A stretch of DNA of 64,000 bases from CAILZL01 sp050248275 (GCA_050248275.1 JBFWSR010000017.1:1-64000), one strand, 5' to 3'. Positions 7,406 through 16,258 are shown, numbered from the stretch's first letter. The notes: a model not told the origin generated them from the letters alone. Translations and numbers: made by a program.

Positions 7406-9172
7406 ATGTCAGCCCATTTTCTGCGTTCCTGCGCGACTGTTCCCTCCGTTTCCGGGCGCGACTGCGCATTCCGGTTTGCAAGTCCGCTACTGCCATTGGT
7501 TTTCGGTCTGGCGTTGTCGGCGTGTGCGCCCAGTGTCACCGTTAATGGACCACCGGGCGCCATGTCGGCGCAGGGCTCTGCAGCAGAGTCAGAGCCGGCC
7601 GAGCCCGCTGCGTTGCTGACCGCTGCCGAACTGGCGCAGCAAGCCGGACGTTATCCCGACGCGGCTCATCACTATCTACAGGCTGCACTGGCTTCCCCGG
7701 ATGAACAGGTGGCCGAAACCGCCGCCCGCGCCTGTTATGACAATCAGCAGTTGCGGGCGGCCTTGCAAATCGCCATGCGCTGGCTGCAAATCAACCCTAC
7801 CAATCAGCAGGCGCGTGAACTGGCGGCGCTGGCGGCCTTGCGTCTGTACCGCATCGACGCGGCCCGCGAGCAACTGCAACTGTTGCTGGAGTCGGCTTAC
7901 ATCACTCCGGCGGCGGGATTCATCGAGATTCTGCCCAAACTGGAAGCCACGGATTCAAATGCTGCAACCGCCGTGGTCAAACAACTGGTCGAACGCATGC
8001 CCCAGATTGCGGAGGCTCACTATGCGCTGGCGCGCCTGGCAGGCCAGACAGCCGATTGGGGTCTGATGCTGAGCGCGGCACAGCGCGCCCATGAACTGGC
8101 GCCTTACTGGTCGCCGGCCGGCCTGCAACTGGCCAGAGCGCAGCTGGTGAACGGTCAGCCAGATCAGGCCTTGGAGACAGCGCAGGCTGTGGTCAGGGAA
8201 GACGACAGCATTGCCACCCGATCCGAATATGCTTCGTTATTATTGGCCAGTAATCATGGTAACGATGCAGTGCGTCTGTGGCGCGAGCTGGAACAGACAC
8301 CAGGTGACAGCAGCGCCGCAGTGCGCGCCCTGGCGCAACTGGATTTCCAGTTGGGCAATTACCAATCCGCTTTTGCGCGCTTCAATCGCCTGCTCAATAC
8401 GGGCAAGAACCTCAGTGAGTCCATTTACTTTCTGGGGGCCATTGCCGAACGCACCGGCGCTACCGACGAAGCGCGGCAGTTATACGACCGGGTGCAGGAA
8501 GGCGAGTTTGCCGCCGCAGCGCAGTTGCGTGTGGCCAAGTTGATCGAGAACAGCGAGGGCCTGACCGCAGCGCTGACTTTCCTGCAGGCTTTCGGCGAGG
8601 CGAATCCGGATGAATTGCTGCTCAGCCTCAAGGCTCGCGCTGAAATGCTGTCCGAGGCGGGTGATGAAGCGGCTGCATTGGCCATCTACGATCAGGCCGT
8701 GCAGCACTATCCGGATGTCGCGGAACTGCGTTTGTCGCGTGCTTTTCAGTTGGTGAAGATGGACAAGATTGCGCCGGCGTTGCGGGCCATGCGGCAACTG
8801 GCGGCGGAACGGCCGCAGGATCCAACAGTATTGAACGCGCTGGGCTACACCCTGGTGGATCACACCAGACAATATCAGGCCGGGCATGACTACATCGCTA
8901 CGGCGCTGAAGTATTCACCGGACAGTGGCGCGCTGCTGGACAGCATGGGTTGGGCGCTGTTCAAGCTCGGCAAGAAAACCGAGGCGCTGACCTATCTGCA
9001 GCGGGCCGCGACCCGGCTGCATGATCCTGATTTGAGCCTGCATCTGGGTGAGACGTTGTGGGCGCTGGCGCGTCGCGATGAGGCCCTGCAAGCCTGGCAA
9101 GATGGGCTGGAACGTGCGCCTGACAACAAGCCGTTGCAGCAGCGTATCGAACGCGCCAAGAAGTCGCGTTAA
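7406..9172 (+). CDS. Tetratricopeptide-repeat outer-membrane lipoprotein
   Basis: A 588-aa protein with a lipoprotein signal ending in the lipobox LSAC (Cys near residue 37), then a Pro/Ala/Glu-rich linker and repeated helix pairs of the TPR type over most of the length (clear repeats near 60-130, 200-280 and 430-560). TPR arrays are protein docking scaffolds. The same gene sits between hemA and lolB in Pseudomonas, where it is also a TPR protein. ATG 7406 is the best-placed start; ATG 7388 in the same frame is an alternative, and neither has a clear ribosome site. lolB follows after 56 bases. Confidence 0.85.
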   Translation: MSAHFLRSCATVPSVSGRDCAFRFASPLLPLVFGLALSACAPSVTVNGPPGAMSAQGSAAESEPAEPAALLTAAELAQQAGRYPDAAHHYLQAALASPDEQVAETAARACYDNQQLRAALQIAMRWLQINPTNQQARELAALAALRLYRIDAAREQLQLLLESAYITPAAGFIEILPKLEATDSNAATAVVKQLVERMPQIAEAHYALARLAGQTADWGLMLSAAQRAHELAPYWSPAGLQLARAQLVNGQPDQALETAQAVVREDDSIATRSEYASLLLASNHGNDAVRLWRELEQTPGDSSAAVRALAQLDFQLGNYQSAFARFNRLLNTGKNLSESIYFLGAIAERTGATDEARQLYDRVQEGEFAAAAQLRVAKLIENSEGLTAALTFLQAFGEANPDELLLSLKARAEMLSEAGDEAAALAIYDQAVQHYPDVAELRLSRAFQLVKMDKIAPALRAMRQLAAERPQDPTVLNALGYTLVDHTRQYQAGHDYIATALKYSPDSGALLDSMGWALFKLGKKTEALTYLQRAATRLHDPDLSLHLGETLWALARRDEALQAWQDGLERAPDNKPLQQRIERAKKSR

Positions 9173-9228
9173 ATAAAACACGCGTATGAGTGGCGACTGG
9201 GCCAATGGTTAACAGACCCTAAATCCCG

Positions 9229-9810
9229 ATGAAATTCTTCTGGCGTGTTGTCCGTTGCCTGTGTCTGCTGTCCCTGCTGCTGAATGCCGCCTGCGTGACG
9301 CAGTCGCCGCGCATCAGCGGCGCCAGCGAGGCGCACGATGCCAGTCAACTCAGCAACTGGACCGCCAGCGGCAGGTTGGGCGTGAGCGGCACTGTGCAGT
9401 CCGGCTCCGGCGGTTTTACCTGGATCCAGCAGGCAGCCTTCAGCAGCGTACAGGTGCGCGGCCCGGTGGGTGTGGGTTCGCTGCAAATCGACATGGAAGG
9501 CGCGCAGCTCCGTATGCAGTCCAGCGATGGCGCCCAATACGATGCAGAGCAGGTGCTGGCCGAGCTTGAAGAACGGTTGGGCGTGGCGCTGCCGATGATG
9601 CAGTTGCGTTACTGGTTACTGGGTCTGCCGGCGCCGGGCAGGCATCAATGGACAGAAGGTTCGGAAAGCGTGTTGCAACAGGATGGCTGGCGCATCGTAT
9701 ACGGCGAGTGGCTGCAGCGCGCCAGTTTGCGTCTGCCGGCCAGGCTCACGCTCACCCGCGATCAGTTGCGCCTGGTGATTGTGGTGCAGCAATGGCGTCT
9801 GGCGTCATGA
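9229..9810 (+). CDS. lolB: Outer-membrane lipoprotein insertion protein LolB
   Basis: LolB (193 aa) takes lipoproteins from periplasmic LolA and inserts them into the outer membrane; it is itself a lipoprotein. The signal peptide ends in lipobox NAAC (Cys about residue 22). The mature protein is beta-rich, with the family features LSNWTASGRLGV near the start, a central RGPVGVGSLQI strand pair and LRYWLLGLPAPG later. Its position between the TPR lipoprotein gene and ispE agrees with the gammaproteobacterial order. Confidence 0.92.
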   Translation: MKFFWRVVRCLCLLSLLLNAACVTQSPRISGASEAHDASQLSNWTASGRLGVSGTVQSGSGGFTWIQQAAFSSVQVRGPVGVGSLQIDMEGAQLRMQSSDGAQYDAEQVLAELEERLGVALPMMQLRYWLLGLPAPGRHQWTEGSESVLQQDGWRIVYGEWLQRASLRLPARLTLTRDQLRLVIVVQQWRLAS

Positions 9811-9866
9811 CCATGTACCGCCGGAATCCTGATCAGCAGGCTGAGACAAACACCGGATTTGAGTGA

Positions 9867-10757
9867 ATGAACGATGGCATGGTGATAGCGGATGCGGCAG
9901 GCAGTACAGCGGCGTGGCCCGCACCGGCCAAACTCAACTTGTGTCTGCACATTGTCGGTCGGCGTGCCGATGGCTATCACCTGTTGCAGAGCGCGTTCCA
10001 ATTCATCGGCCTGTGCGACGAACTGCGGTTTTTCCAGCGTCCGGCAGGCGTCATCGAGCGTATTGCCGGACCGGCGGAGGTGCCGCCGGAACAGGATCTG
10101 GTGGTGCGCGCGGCGCGCTTGCTGAGCGCCGCAGCCAAGGTCAGGCAGGGCGTGGCCATCGAACTGCACAAGCGCATCCCGATGCAGGCCGGTCTGGGTG
10201 GCGGCAGTTCCGATGCGGCCACCGTGCTGGTGGCGCTCAATCATCTTTGGGGCTGCGGTCTGTCGGTGGACAGGCTGGCCGAGCTGGGTTTGCAACTGGG
10301 TGCGGATGTGCCGGTGTTTGTGCGTGGCCGGGCATCCTGGGCGGAAGGCGTGGGCGAACTGCTGACCCCGGTGGATTTTCCCGAATTGAGCTATCTGGTG
10401 ATTCAGCCGCCGGTTTCGGTGCGTACTGCTGAAATCTTTCAAGCTTCTGAATTGACACGGGATACCCCCCTCACCACAATACGCGCCTTTCTCGCCGGGG
10501 GTGGGCATAACGATTGCACGTCCACTGTCCGGGCGCGGTATCCAGCCGTAGCGCAAGCGCTTGATTGGCTTTCGAGTTATGGCGAAGCGCGACTGACGGG
10601 TACCGGCGCGTGCGTGTTTGCAGGCTGGCCCGGGCGTGCCGCTGCCGAACATGCCGCCGCGCAATTGCCGTCGTCATGGCGAGGATATGTAGTGCAAGGG
10701 TGCAATCAATCGCCTCTGTTGCAGCGCTTGCAGCAGGCGCTACGCACGCTCAGTTAA
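9867..10757 (+). CDS. ispE: 4-diphosphocytidyl-2-C-methyl-D-erythritol kinase
   Basis: IspE (296 aa) phosphorylates CDP-methylerythritol with ATP in the non-mevalonate isoprenoid pathway. It is a GHMP kinase: PAPAKLNLCLHI near the start carries the substrate Lys and Asn, QAGLGGGSSDAA (107-118) is the ATP loop, GADVPVF holds the catalytic Asp148, and GTGACVF near the C-terminus is motif 3. The ATG at 9867 lacks a strong ribosome site; ATG 9879 is an alternative. A short hairpin (GTTGAAA/TTTCAAC, 10775-10802) lies between ispE and tRNA(Gln). Confidence 0.95.
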   Translation: MNDGMVIADAAGSTAAWPAPAKLNLCLHIVGRRADGYHLLQSAFQFIGLCDELRFFQRPAGVIERIAGPAEVPPEQDLVVRAARLLSAAAKVRQGVAIELHKRIPMQAGLGGGSSDAATVLVALNHLWGCGLSVDRLAELGLQLGADVPVFVRGRASWAEGVGELLTPVDFPELSYLVIQPPVSVRTAEIFQASELTRDTPLTTIRAFLAGGGHNDCTSTVRARYPAVAQALDWLSSYGEARLTGTGACVFAGWPGRAAAEHAAAQLPSSWRGYVVQGCNQSPLLQRLQQALRTLS

Positions 10758-10830
10758 GTTATTGCGAGCGGCTTGTTGAAAAGGTTTCGTACCGGTTTCA
10801 ACCTCGTAGCGATCAGGTTGTGTTAGTTGT

Positions 10831-10905
10831 TGGGGCGTCGCCAAGTGGTAAGGCAGCGGGTTTTGATCCCGCCATTCGGAGGTTCGAATCCTTCCGCCCC
10901 AGCCA
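10831..10905 (+). tRNA. tRNA-Gln (TTG)
   Basis: The acceptor TGGGGCG pairs with CGCCCCA, the T-arm holds GGTTCGAATCC, the anticodon loop is TTTTGAT with anticodon TTG, and the encoded GCCA end is present. Pseudomonas also has tRNA-Gln between ispE and prs. Confidence 0.97.
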
Positions 10906-10911
10906 ACTTTT

Positions 10912-11005
10912 GGCTGTGGACAACAGGTTGTGGACTGTAGGTTGCTTAAGACGATTGCTCTTAAGTGCTTCCTTCAGTCCACAGCCTGGAGCCCACAGCC
11001 TTTTT
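10912..11005 (+). promoter_or_regulatory. Nested inverted repeats before prs, possible attenuator
   Basis: GGCTGTGGAC (10912-10921) can pair with GTCCACAGCC (10977-10986), and its first eight bases can instead pair with CCACAGCC (10993-11000), which is followed by five T. A second stem, TGTGGACTG/CAGTCCACA (10929-10937, 10975-10983), encloses CTTAAGA/TCTTAAG (10945-10951, 10959-10965). The pairings exclude one another. The T-run lies just before the prs ribosome site. Confidence 0.5.
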
Positions 11006-11021
11006 GATCTTTGGAGCCTTT

Positions 11022-11975
11022 ATGGACCAATCCAGCATGGCGGTGTTTACCGGCAATGCTAATCCGACCCTGGCGGCTGAGATCGCGCGGCATCTCAACC
11101 TGCCATTGGGCCGGGCTGCCGTGGGCCGCTTCAGCGATGGCGAAATCACCGTCGAGCTGATGGACAACGTGCGTGGTCGCGATGTGTTCATCGTGCAGTC
11201 CACCTGTACGCCCACCAACGATCACCTGATGGAATTGTTGATCATGGTGGACGCCTGTCGCCGCGCTTCGGCGGGCCGCATCACCGCAGTCATGCCGTAC
11301 TTCGGCTATTCGCGTCAGGATCGCCGCCCGCGTGCGCAACGTTCCGCCATCACCGCCAAGCTGGTGGCCAACATGATCATGCGCGCCGGTGTCGAACGTC
11401 TGCTGACCGTGGATTTACACGCCGACCAGATTCAGGGCTTCTTTGATATTCCGGTGGACAATGTGTATTCGTCACCGGTATTGCTGGGCGATGTCTGGAA
11501 ACGGAAATACGACAATCTGGTGGTGGTGTCGCCGGATGTGGGCGGCGTAGTGCGCGCCCGGGCGCTGGCCAAACGTCTCGACGATGCCGAACTGGCCATC
11601 ATCGACAAGCGTCGGCCGCGCGCCAATGTATCGGAAGTGATGAATATCATCGGTGAGGTGAAGGGCAAGAGTTGCGTGCTGATCGACGACCTGGTCGATA
11701 CCGCCGGCACGCTGTGCCATGCCGCCACCGCGCTGAAGCAGGAAGGCGCACAGCGTGTGGTGGCTTACATCACCCATCCGGTGTTATCGGGGCCGGCCAT
11801 TGAGCGTATCGGCAAGTCCGACCTGGATGAGTTGATCGTGACCGATACCATTCCGCTGCGTCAGGCGGGCAAGGACTGCCCGAAGATCCGGCAGTTGTCG
11901 GTGGCGGGATTATTGGCGGAAACCATGCGTCGTATTCGTGATGAGGAGAGCGTCAGTTCGCTCTACGTGGACTAG
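11022..11975 (+). CDS. prs: Ribose-phosphate pyrophosphokinase
   Basis: PRPP synthetase (317 aa; usual length about 315) makes PRPP from ribose-5-phosphate and ATP, feeding purine, pyrimidine, His, Trp and NAD synthesis. Visible are the ATP-site FSDGE, the flexible loop with RQDRRPRAQRSAITAK, the metal-site DLHADQIQGFF, and the PRPP loop VLIDDLVDTAGT. ATG 11022 is chosen because GGAG lies five bases upstream. A repeat-rich leader, with tRNA(Gln) at its 5' side, may control it. Confidence 0.96.
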   Translation: MDQSSMAVFTGNANPTLAAEIARHLNLPLGRAAVGRFSDGEITVELMDNVRGRDVFIVQSTCTPTNDHLMELLIMVDACRRASAGRITAVMPYFGYSRQDRRPRAQRSAITAKLVANMIMRAGVERLLTVDLHADQIQGFFDIPVDNVYSSPVLLGDVWKRKYDNLVVVSPDVGGVVRARALAKRLDDAELAIIDKRRPRANVSEVMNIIGEVKGKSCVLIDDLVDTAGTLCHAATALKQEGAQRVVAYITHPVLSGPAIERIGKSDLDELIVTDTIPLRQAGKDCPKIRQLSVAGLLAETMRRIRDEESVSSLYVD

Positions 11976-12067
11976 CTTCGGGCTGGCACGTTGATTGGGT
12001 CGGGTTCAGGTGTGTTTGGTCGCGATCCACTTGAATCCGTGAAGTTGTAATTGTGGAGAAACTTGAA

Positions 12068-12769
12068 ATGAAGACTGCTTTTGAACTCGTTGCCGACCCT
12101 CGGGACGGTGTGCAGGGGAAGGGTGCGAGCCGCCGCCTGCGCCGTGCCGGTAAGGTGCCGGCCATTATGTATGGTGGCCATGTGCCGCCCCGGTCAATTC
12201 TGGTTGATCATCAAAATCTGTTGACCTTGTTGACCAAGGAACGTTTTTTTACCTCGATCCTGTCGGTACGCGTAGGTAACGAAATCCAGGCGGCAATCCT
12301 CAAGGATGTGCAACGTCATCCTGCCAAGAACTGGATATTGCACCTGGATTTACAGCGCGTCATGGATAACGAGCAGATCCGCATGACCATTCCGCTGCAC
12401 TTCAAGAACGCCAATATTGCACCGGGCGTCAAGACCGGCGGTGGTCTGGTATCGCATCTGACCAATGAAGTTGAAGTCACCTGCCTGCCGAAAGACCTGC
12501 CGGAATATCTGGAAGTCGATATGGCGGAAATGCAGTTGAACGACACCAAGCATCTGTCCGACATTCCGCTGCCTGCCGGAGTGAGCCTGGTGCTGTTGGC
12601 GCATGGCCGCGATGAGGCAGTGGTGTCAGTGCACCATCCGCGTGTTGAGGAAGCAGAACCCGCTCCCGCTGCTGCTGCCGAAGCGGCCAAACCGGCTGCG
12701 GCTGCAGCGCCTGCCGCAGGCGCCAAGCCCGCTGCCGCTGCTGCACCTGCCAAGGGCGGCAAGAAGTAA
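12068..12769 (+). CDS. rplY: 50S ribosomal protein bL25 (CTC long form)
   Basis: A 233-aa L25/CTC protein that binds 5S rRNA. The N-terminal L25 domain (about 1-92) starts MKTAFELVADPRDGVQGKGA, and the C-terminal TL5 beta domain covers about 95-190. An Ala/Pro-rich tail of some 35 residues ending KGGKK follows. The ATG at 12068 has GGAGA eight bases upstream. The usual order prs-rplY-pth is kept. Confidence 0.95.
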   Translation: MKTAFELVADPRDGVQGKGASRRLRRAGKVPAIMYGGHVPPRSILVDHQNLLTLLTKERFFTSILSVRVGNEIQAAILKDVQRHPAKNWILHLDLQRVMDNEQIRMTIPLHFKNANIAPGVKTGGGLVSHLTNEVEVTCLPKDLPEYLEVDMAEMQLNDTKHLSDIPLPAGVSLVLLAHGRDEAVVSVHHPRVEEAEPAPAAAAEAAKPAAAAAPAAGAKPAAAAAPAKGGKK

Positions 12770-12784
12770 GCGACTGATCGCTGG

Positions 12785-12820
12785 CGGGGCTGTCCTGAGC
12801 GGGCAGCCCCGTTGTCTTTT
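12785..12820 (+). terminator. Hairpin terminator after rplY
   Basis: CGGGGCTG (12785-12792) pairs with CAGCCCCG (12804-12811), and a T-rich tract with four final T follows. The T-run is interrupted, so read-through into pth is likely. Confidence 0.5.
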
Positions 12821-12852
12821 CAGGGCTGTCCTTCTTGTAGCAGGGTCATGTG

Positions 12853-13440
12853 ATGTCCGGCACGCCATTGCAAGTCATCGTTGGCTTCGGTAATCCCGGC
12901 AACGAACATCTCCAGACGCGTCACAACGCGGGGTTCTGGTTTGTTGATGTCCTGGCGCGCCGCTATGGCGGTCAGTTCCGTGGCCACACGCGGTATCACG
13001 GCGAAGTCTGCCGGATTCAAATCGGCGCGCATGAACTGACACTGCTTAAACCCCAGACCTACATGAATCGCAGTGGTCTGGCGGTCCGGGCTTTGCTGGA
13101 TTACATGAAGATTGCGCCGGAACAGATCATGGTGGCGCACGACGAGCTGGATCTGCCGCCCGGCGTGGCGCGTTTCAAGCTCGGCGGCGGGCACGGCGGT
13201 CATAACGGTTTGCGCGACACCATCACGCATATTGGTCAGAACTTCTGGCGCCTGCGTCTGGGCATCGGGCACCCCGGCGACAAATCCCAGGTGATCGACT
13301 TTGTGTTGCAGCGCGCCTCGGCAAAGGAAGAAGACCTGATCATGGCAGCGCTGGGTGCGGCAGCCGAACAGTTGCCGGTGTTTCTGAAGCAGGGCGCCGA
13401 GAAGGCCATGAATGCCCTGCATGGCAAGGCAAGTTCATAA
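12853..13440 (+). CDS. pth: Peptidyl-tRNA hydrolase
   Basis: Pth (195 aa) frees tRNA from dropped-off peptidyl-tRNA. The catalytic His is in the N-terminal TRHNAGFWFVD motif after GFGNPG. KPQTYMNRSG, VAHDELDLPPG and GGHGGHNGLRD are the other family signatures. The start is ATG 12853 (MSGTPLQVIVGFGNPG); the GTG one codon earlier is less likely. It sits 83 bases after rplY and before ychF, as in other gammaproteobacteria. Confidence 0.96.
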   Translation: MSGTPLQVIVGFGNPGNEHLQTRHNAGFWFVDVLARRYGGQFRGHTRYHGEVCRIQIGAHELTLLKPQTYMNRSGLAVRALLDYMKIAPEQIMVAHDELDLPPGVARFKLGGGHGGHNGLRDTITHIGQNFWRLRLGIGHPGDKSQVIDFVLQRASAKEEDLIMAALGAAAEQLPVFLKQGAEKAMNALHGKASS

Positions 13441-13442
13441 TG

Positions 13443-13497
13443 GATAATTGATAACGATAGATGTCCTTAAGTTGGCTGTCTTTCGTTATTAATTATC
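13443..13497. repeat. AT-rich long inverted repeat between pth and ychF
   Basis: Arms GATAATTGATAACGA (13443-13457) and TCGTTATTAATTATC (13483-13497) pair over 15 bases with one G-U, around a 25-base loop. The base composition is far from that of the flanking genes. It lies 25 bases before the ychF start, so it could be a terminator-like stem, a processing site or a copy of a dispersed repeat. Confidence 0.6.
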
Positions 13498-13522
13498 AGT
13501 TTCCCAATTTTTCTAGGATTTT

Positions 13523-14614
13523 ATGGGCATCAAATGCGGCATCGTCGGTCTGCCAAATGTCGGCAAGTCCACGCTCTTCAATGCACTGACGCGTGCGCAG
13601 ATTGCGGCTGAAAACTATCCGTTCTGCACCATCGAACCCAATGTGGGCGTGGTCGCCGTGCCCGATCCGCGCTTGCAGGCGCTGGCCGAGATCGTCAAGC
13701 CTGAGCGCATTCTGCCCACCATGGTGGAATTCGTGGACATTGCCGGTCTGGTCGCAGGCGCATCCACCGGCGAAGGACTGGGCAACAAGTTCCTGGCGCA
13801 TATCCGCGAAACCGACGCCATTGCGCATGTGGTGCGTTGCTTCGTCAACGATGACGTGATTCACGTTGCGGGCAAGGTGAGCCCACTGGATGACATCGCG
13901 GTCATCAACACCGAGCTGGCGCTGGCCGATCTCGACAGCGTCGAACGCGCCTTGCAGCGCGCCGAGAAGGCCGCGAAGACCGGCGACAAGGACGCCATCA
14001 AATTGCGCGAGCTGTTGAAGAAGCTGCGCGAACATCTCGACAGCGGCCAGCCGGCGCGTTCCCTCATCAAGGACCCGGAAGAACACAAGCTGCTGCGGGA
14101 CTTGCACCTGATCACCATCAAGCCGCTGATGTATGTCGCCAATGTGGCCGAAGACGGTTTTGAAAATAACCCGCGTCTGGATGAAGTGCGGGCGCTGGCG
14201 GTGAAAGAAGGCGCGCAGGTGGTGCCGGTATGCGCGGCCATCGAAGCGGAAATTTCGCAACTGGAAGAAGCCGATCGCGCCGAGTTCCTCAAGGAGCTGG
14301 GTCTGGACGAGCCAGGTTTGAACCGGGTCATCCGCTCCGGTTACGCCTTGCTGGGTCTGCAAACCTATTTCACGGCGGGCGTTAAAGAGGTGCGTGCCTG
14401 GACCGTGCGGGCCGGCTCCACTGCGCCACAGGCGGCAGGCGTCATCCATACCGATTTTGAAAAGGGTTTCATCCGCGCCGAGGTGATCGCCTATGAAGAC
14501 TTCATCGCCGGACGCGGCGAGCAGGGCGCCAAGGAAGCCGGCCGGCTGCGCCTGGAAGGCAAGGAATACCTCGTTCGCGAAGGCGACGTCATGCATTTCC
14601 GCTTCAACGTGTGA
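13523..14614 (+). CDS. ychF: Redox-regulated ATPase YchF
   Basis: YchF/OLA1 (363 aa, standard length) is an Obg-related P-loop ATPase that binds ribosomes and is tied to translation and stress response. The P-loop is GLPNVGKSTLFNALT at the N-terminus; the switch region has VDIAGLV; a helical insert lies around residues 130-200; a C-terminal TGS domain ends with REGDVMHFRFNV. The conserved pth-ychF pairing holds. Confidence 0.96.
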   Translation: MGIKCGIVGLPNVGKSTLFNALTRAQIAAENYPFCTIEPNVGVVAVPDPRLQALAEIVKPERILPTMVEFVDIAGLVAGASTGEGLGNKFLAHIRETDAIAHVVRCFVNDDVIHVAGKVSPLDDIAVINTELALADLDSVERALQRAEKAAKTGDKDAIKLRELLKKLREHLDSGQPARSLIKDPEEHKLLRDLHLITIKPLMYVANVAEDGFENNPRLDEVRALAVKEGAQVVPVCAAIEAEISQLEEADRAEFLKELGLDEPGLNRVIRSGYALLGLQTYFTAGVKEVRAWTVRAGSTAPQAAGVIHTDFEKGFIRAEVIAYEDFIAGRGEQGAKEAGRLRLEGKEYLVREGDVMHFRFNV

Positions 14615-14763
14615 GGGATGAATGACACTGTGGGCCGTGGCGCAGGTTCGGATTCCGATTCTGGCCCGCTGTCCTTTCATCGGCTTGACAGCCGCAGGCT
14701 CGACCAACAGAATTCGCGCCCCTGCATCGGCTGGTATGCGACCCCGGTCCGCACCCCACAAGT

Positions 14764-14840
<77 letters not shown>

Positions 14841-14893
14841 TTTCTTTGAGCTTTCATGGCATTGAATTCAATGCCGGCAGGTACCTGACAAAC

Positions 14894-15208
14894 ATGACTA
14901 CATTGAATGTCACCGATCGCGATGGTGTTGAGCATCGGGTCACGGCTGCGCCCGGTTCGACCTTGATGGAGGTGCTGCGCGATCAGGAGCTGGGTGTGAT
15001 GGCGCTGTGCGGCGGTATGTGTTCCTGCGCAACCTGCCATGTGTATATCGATGAGTCCTGGTTCGACAAACTGCCGGCGCCGCAGTCGGATGAAACCGAG
15101 TTGCTCGGCGATCTGCCGGATCATAAGCCGAACTCGCGCTTGAGCTGCCAGATCAAACTGATGCCGGCCTATGACGGTTTGAAAGTGACGGTTGCCCCGG
15201 AAGAGTAA
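14894..15208 (+). CDS. Adrenodoxin/putidaredoxin-type 2Fe-2S ferredoxin
   Basis: A 104-aa soluble electron carrier. The cluster ligands fit CX5CX2C plus a distant Cys: C39, C45 and C48 in CGGMCSCATC and C85 in LSCQI. C43 is an extra cysteine. This type feeds cytochromes P450 or Rieske-type oxygenases, or takes part in Fe-S assembly. No isc genes, P450 or reductase lie nearby, so the partner is unknown. ATG 14894 gives the normal family N-terminus MTTLNVTDRDG. Confidence 0.92.
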   Translation: MTTLNVTDRDGVEHRVTAAPGSTLMEVLRDQELGVMALCGGMCSCATCHVYIDESWFDKLPAPQSDETELLGDLPDHKPNSRLSCQIKLMPAYDGLKVTVAPEE

Positions 15209-15241
15209 CGGGCGATGAGGCTCGTCAAGTAATCATCAAAA

Positions 15242-15269
15242 GGCATGTCACTGACATGCCCTTCTTGTT
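15242..15269. terminator. Bidirectional terminator between ferredoxin and prenyltransferase genes
   Basis: GGCATGTC-act-GACATGCC (15242-15260) is followed by a T-rich tract on the plus strand and by TTTT on the minus strand. It separates two convergent genes. Confidence 0.7.
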
Positions 15270-15301
15270 GGTTGGCAACGCCTGCCTTCAGTGAAGGTTG
15301 A

Positions 15302-16258
15302 TCAGATTCCGCTGCCCGATACCAAAGTCATCACGAGTCCGGCGCTGACCAGCAGGCCATGAAGATGTGCTGCGCCAATGGTGCGCCGGATGGCATGGGT
15401 CAGTCCGGACGGCTGCTCAGCGTGCACAAACAGGTCGCGGGCGGCCAGCCAATTGAGCGGCAGCGTCAGCAATCCGAACAAGGCGGCCATGGGCAGCACC
15501 CGGCACGCCACCATGAGGAGCAGCCATCCATAAGCCATGATGCTCAGCACGGCATATCCCCAGCGCGCTCGTTGCGGACCCAGTCGAACCACCAGAGTGC
15601 GTTTGCCGGCCTGGGCATCGGCGGCCCGGTCGGGGAACTGATTGATGAACAGCAGATTGGCGACCAGTAACGCAAATGGCACGCCGGCCGCAAATGGCAT
15701 GAAGGAAAAATGCTGACGCTGAACATAGTCGGCGCCAATCACGATCAACGCCCAGCCACTGGCCACCGCCAGTTCGCCCACGCCGCGGCTCATCAGATTC
15801 AGTGGGGGTGCGGAATAGGCCCAGCCTGCCAGCAAACCGGCCAGACCAATCCAGATCAGCCCGAAGCCGGCCTGCGCGGCCAGCCACAGTCCGGCAGGAA
15901 TGACTGCCAGCAGCAGCGCATAACCAAACCGGCCGGTTTCCTGTTCGGTCAGCACGCCGTTCTGGATGAAGCGGCTACCGCCGGTGAAGGGGAACAGGCG
16001 CATCTCGTTGGCCGCATCAGAACCATTGCGCGAATCATAAAAGTCGTTGAGTACATTGACGCCCGCATGCGCCACCAGTGCGAACAGGATGGTCACCATG
16101 GCAGTCGTTGCATGGAAAGGTACGGCACTGTCCAACGCGCTTGCCAGGCCCAGCAGGCAGCCCACCAGGGTGATGGTCAGAAATGCCGGGCGGGTAGCCA
16201 GAAAATAGCGGGCGCCGGGATGAGGCAGTGCAGTGAGTGTCGGTTCTGCCGGATGCAT
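15302..16258 (-). CDS. UbiA-family prenyltransferase, MenA-like
   Basis: A 318-aa membrane protein with about nine hydrophobic helices. Both Asp-rich motifs of the UbiA superfamily are present: NDFYDSRNGSD (71-81) and NQFPDRAAD (206-214). These bind the Mg-diphosphate of the prenyl donor. The form of the first motif resembles 1,4-dihydroxy-2-naphthoate prenyltransferase (MenA) more than UbiA. No other menaquinone genes are nearby, so the aromatic acceptor is uncertain. It stands alone and converges on the ferredoxin gene. Confidence 0.85.
   Translation of the reverse strand: MHPAEPTLTALPHPGARYFLATRPAFLTITLVGCLLGLASALDSAVPFHATTAMVTILFALVAHAGVNVLNDFYDSRNGSDAANEMRLFPFTGGSRFIQNGVLTEQETGRFGYALLLAVIPAGLWLAAQAGFGLIWIGLAGLLAGWAYSAPPLNLMSRGVGELAVASGWALIVIGADYVQRQHFSFMPFAAGVPFALLVANLLFINQFPDRAADAQAGKRTLVVRLGPQRARWGYAVLSIMAYGWLLLMVACRVLPMAALFGLLTLPLNWLAARDLFVHAEQPSGLTHAIRRTIGAAHLHGLLVSAGLVMTLVSGSGI

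Noticed and set aside
13496..14761. 421-codon antisense frame over ychF
   Set aside because: Shadow frame; ychF is certain on the plus strand.
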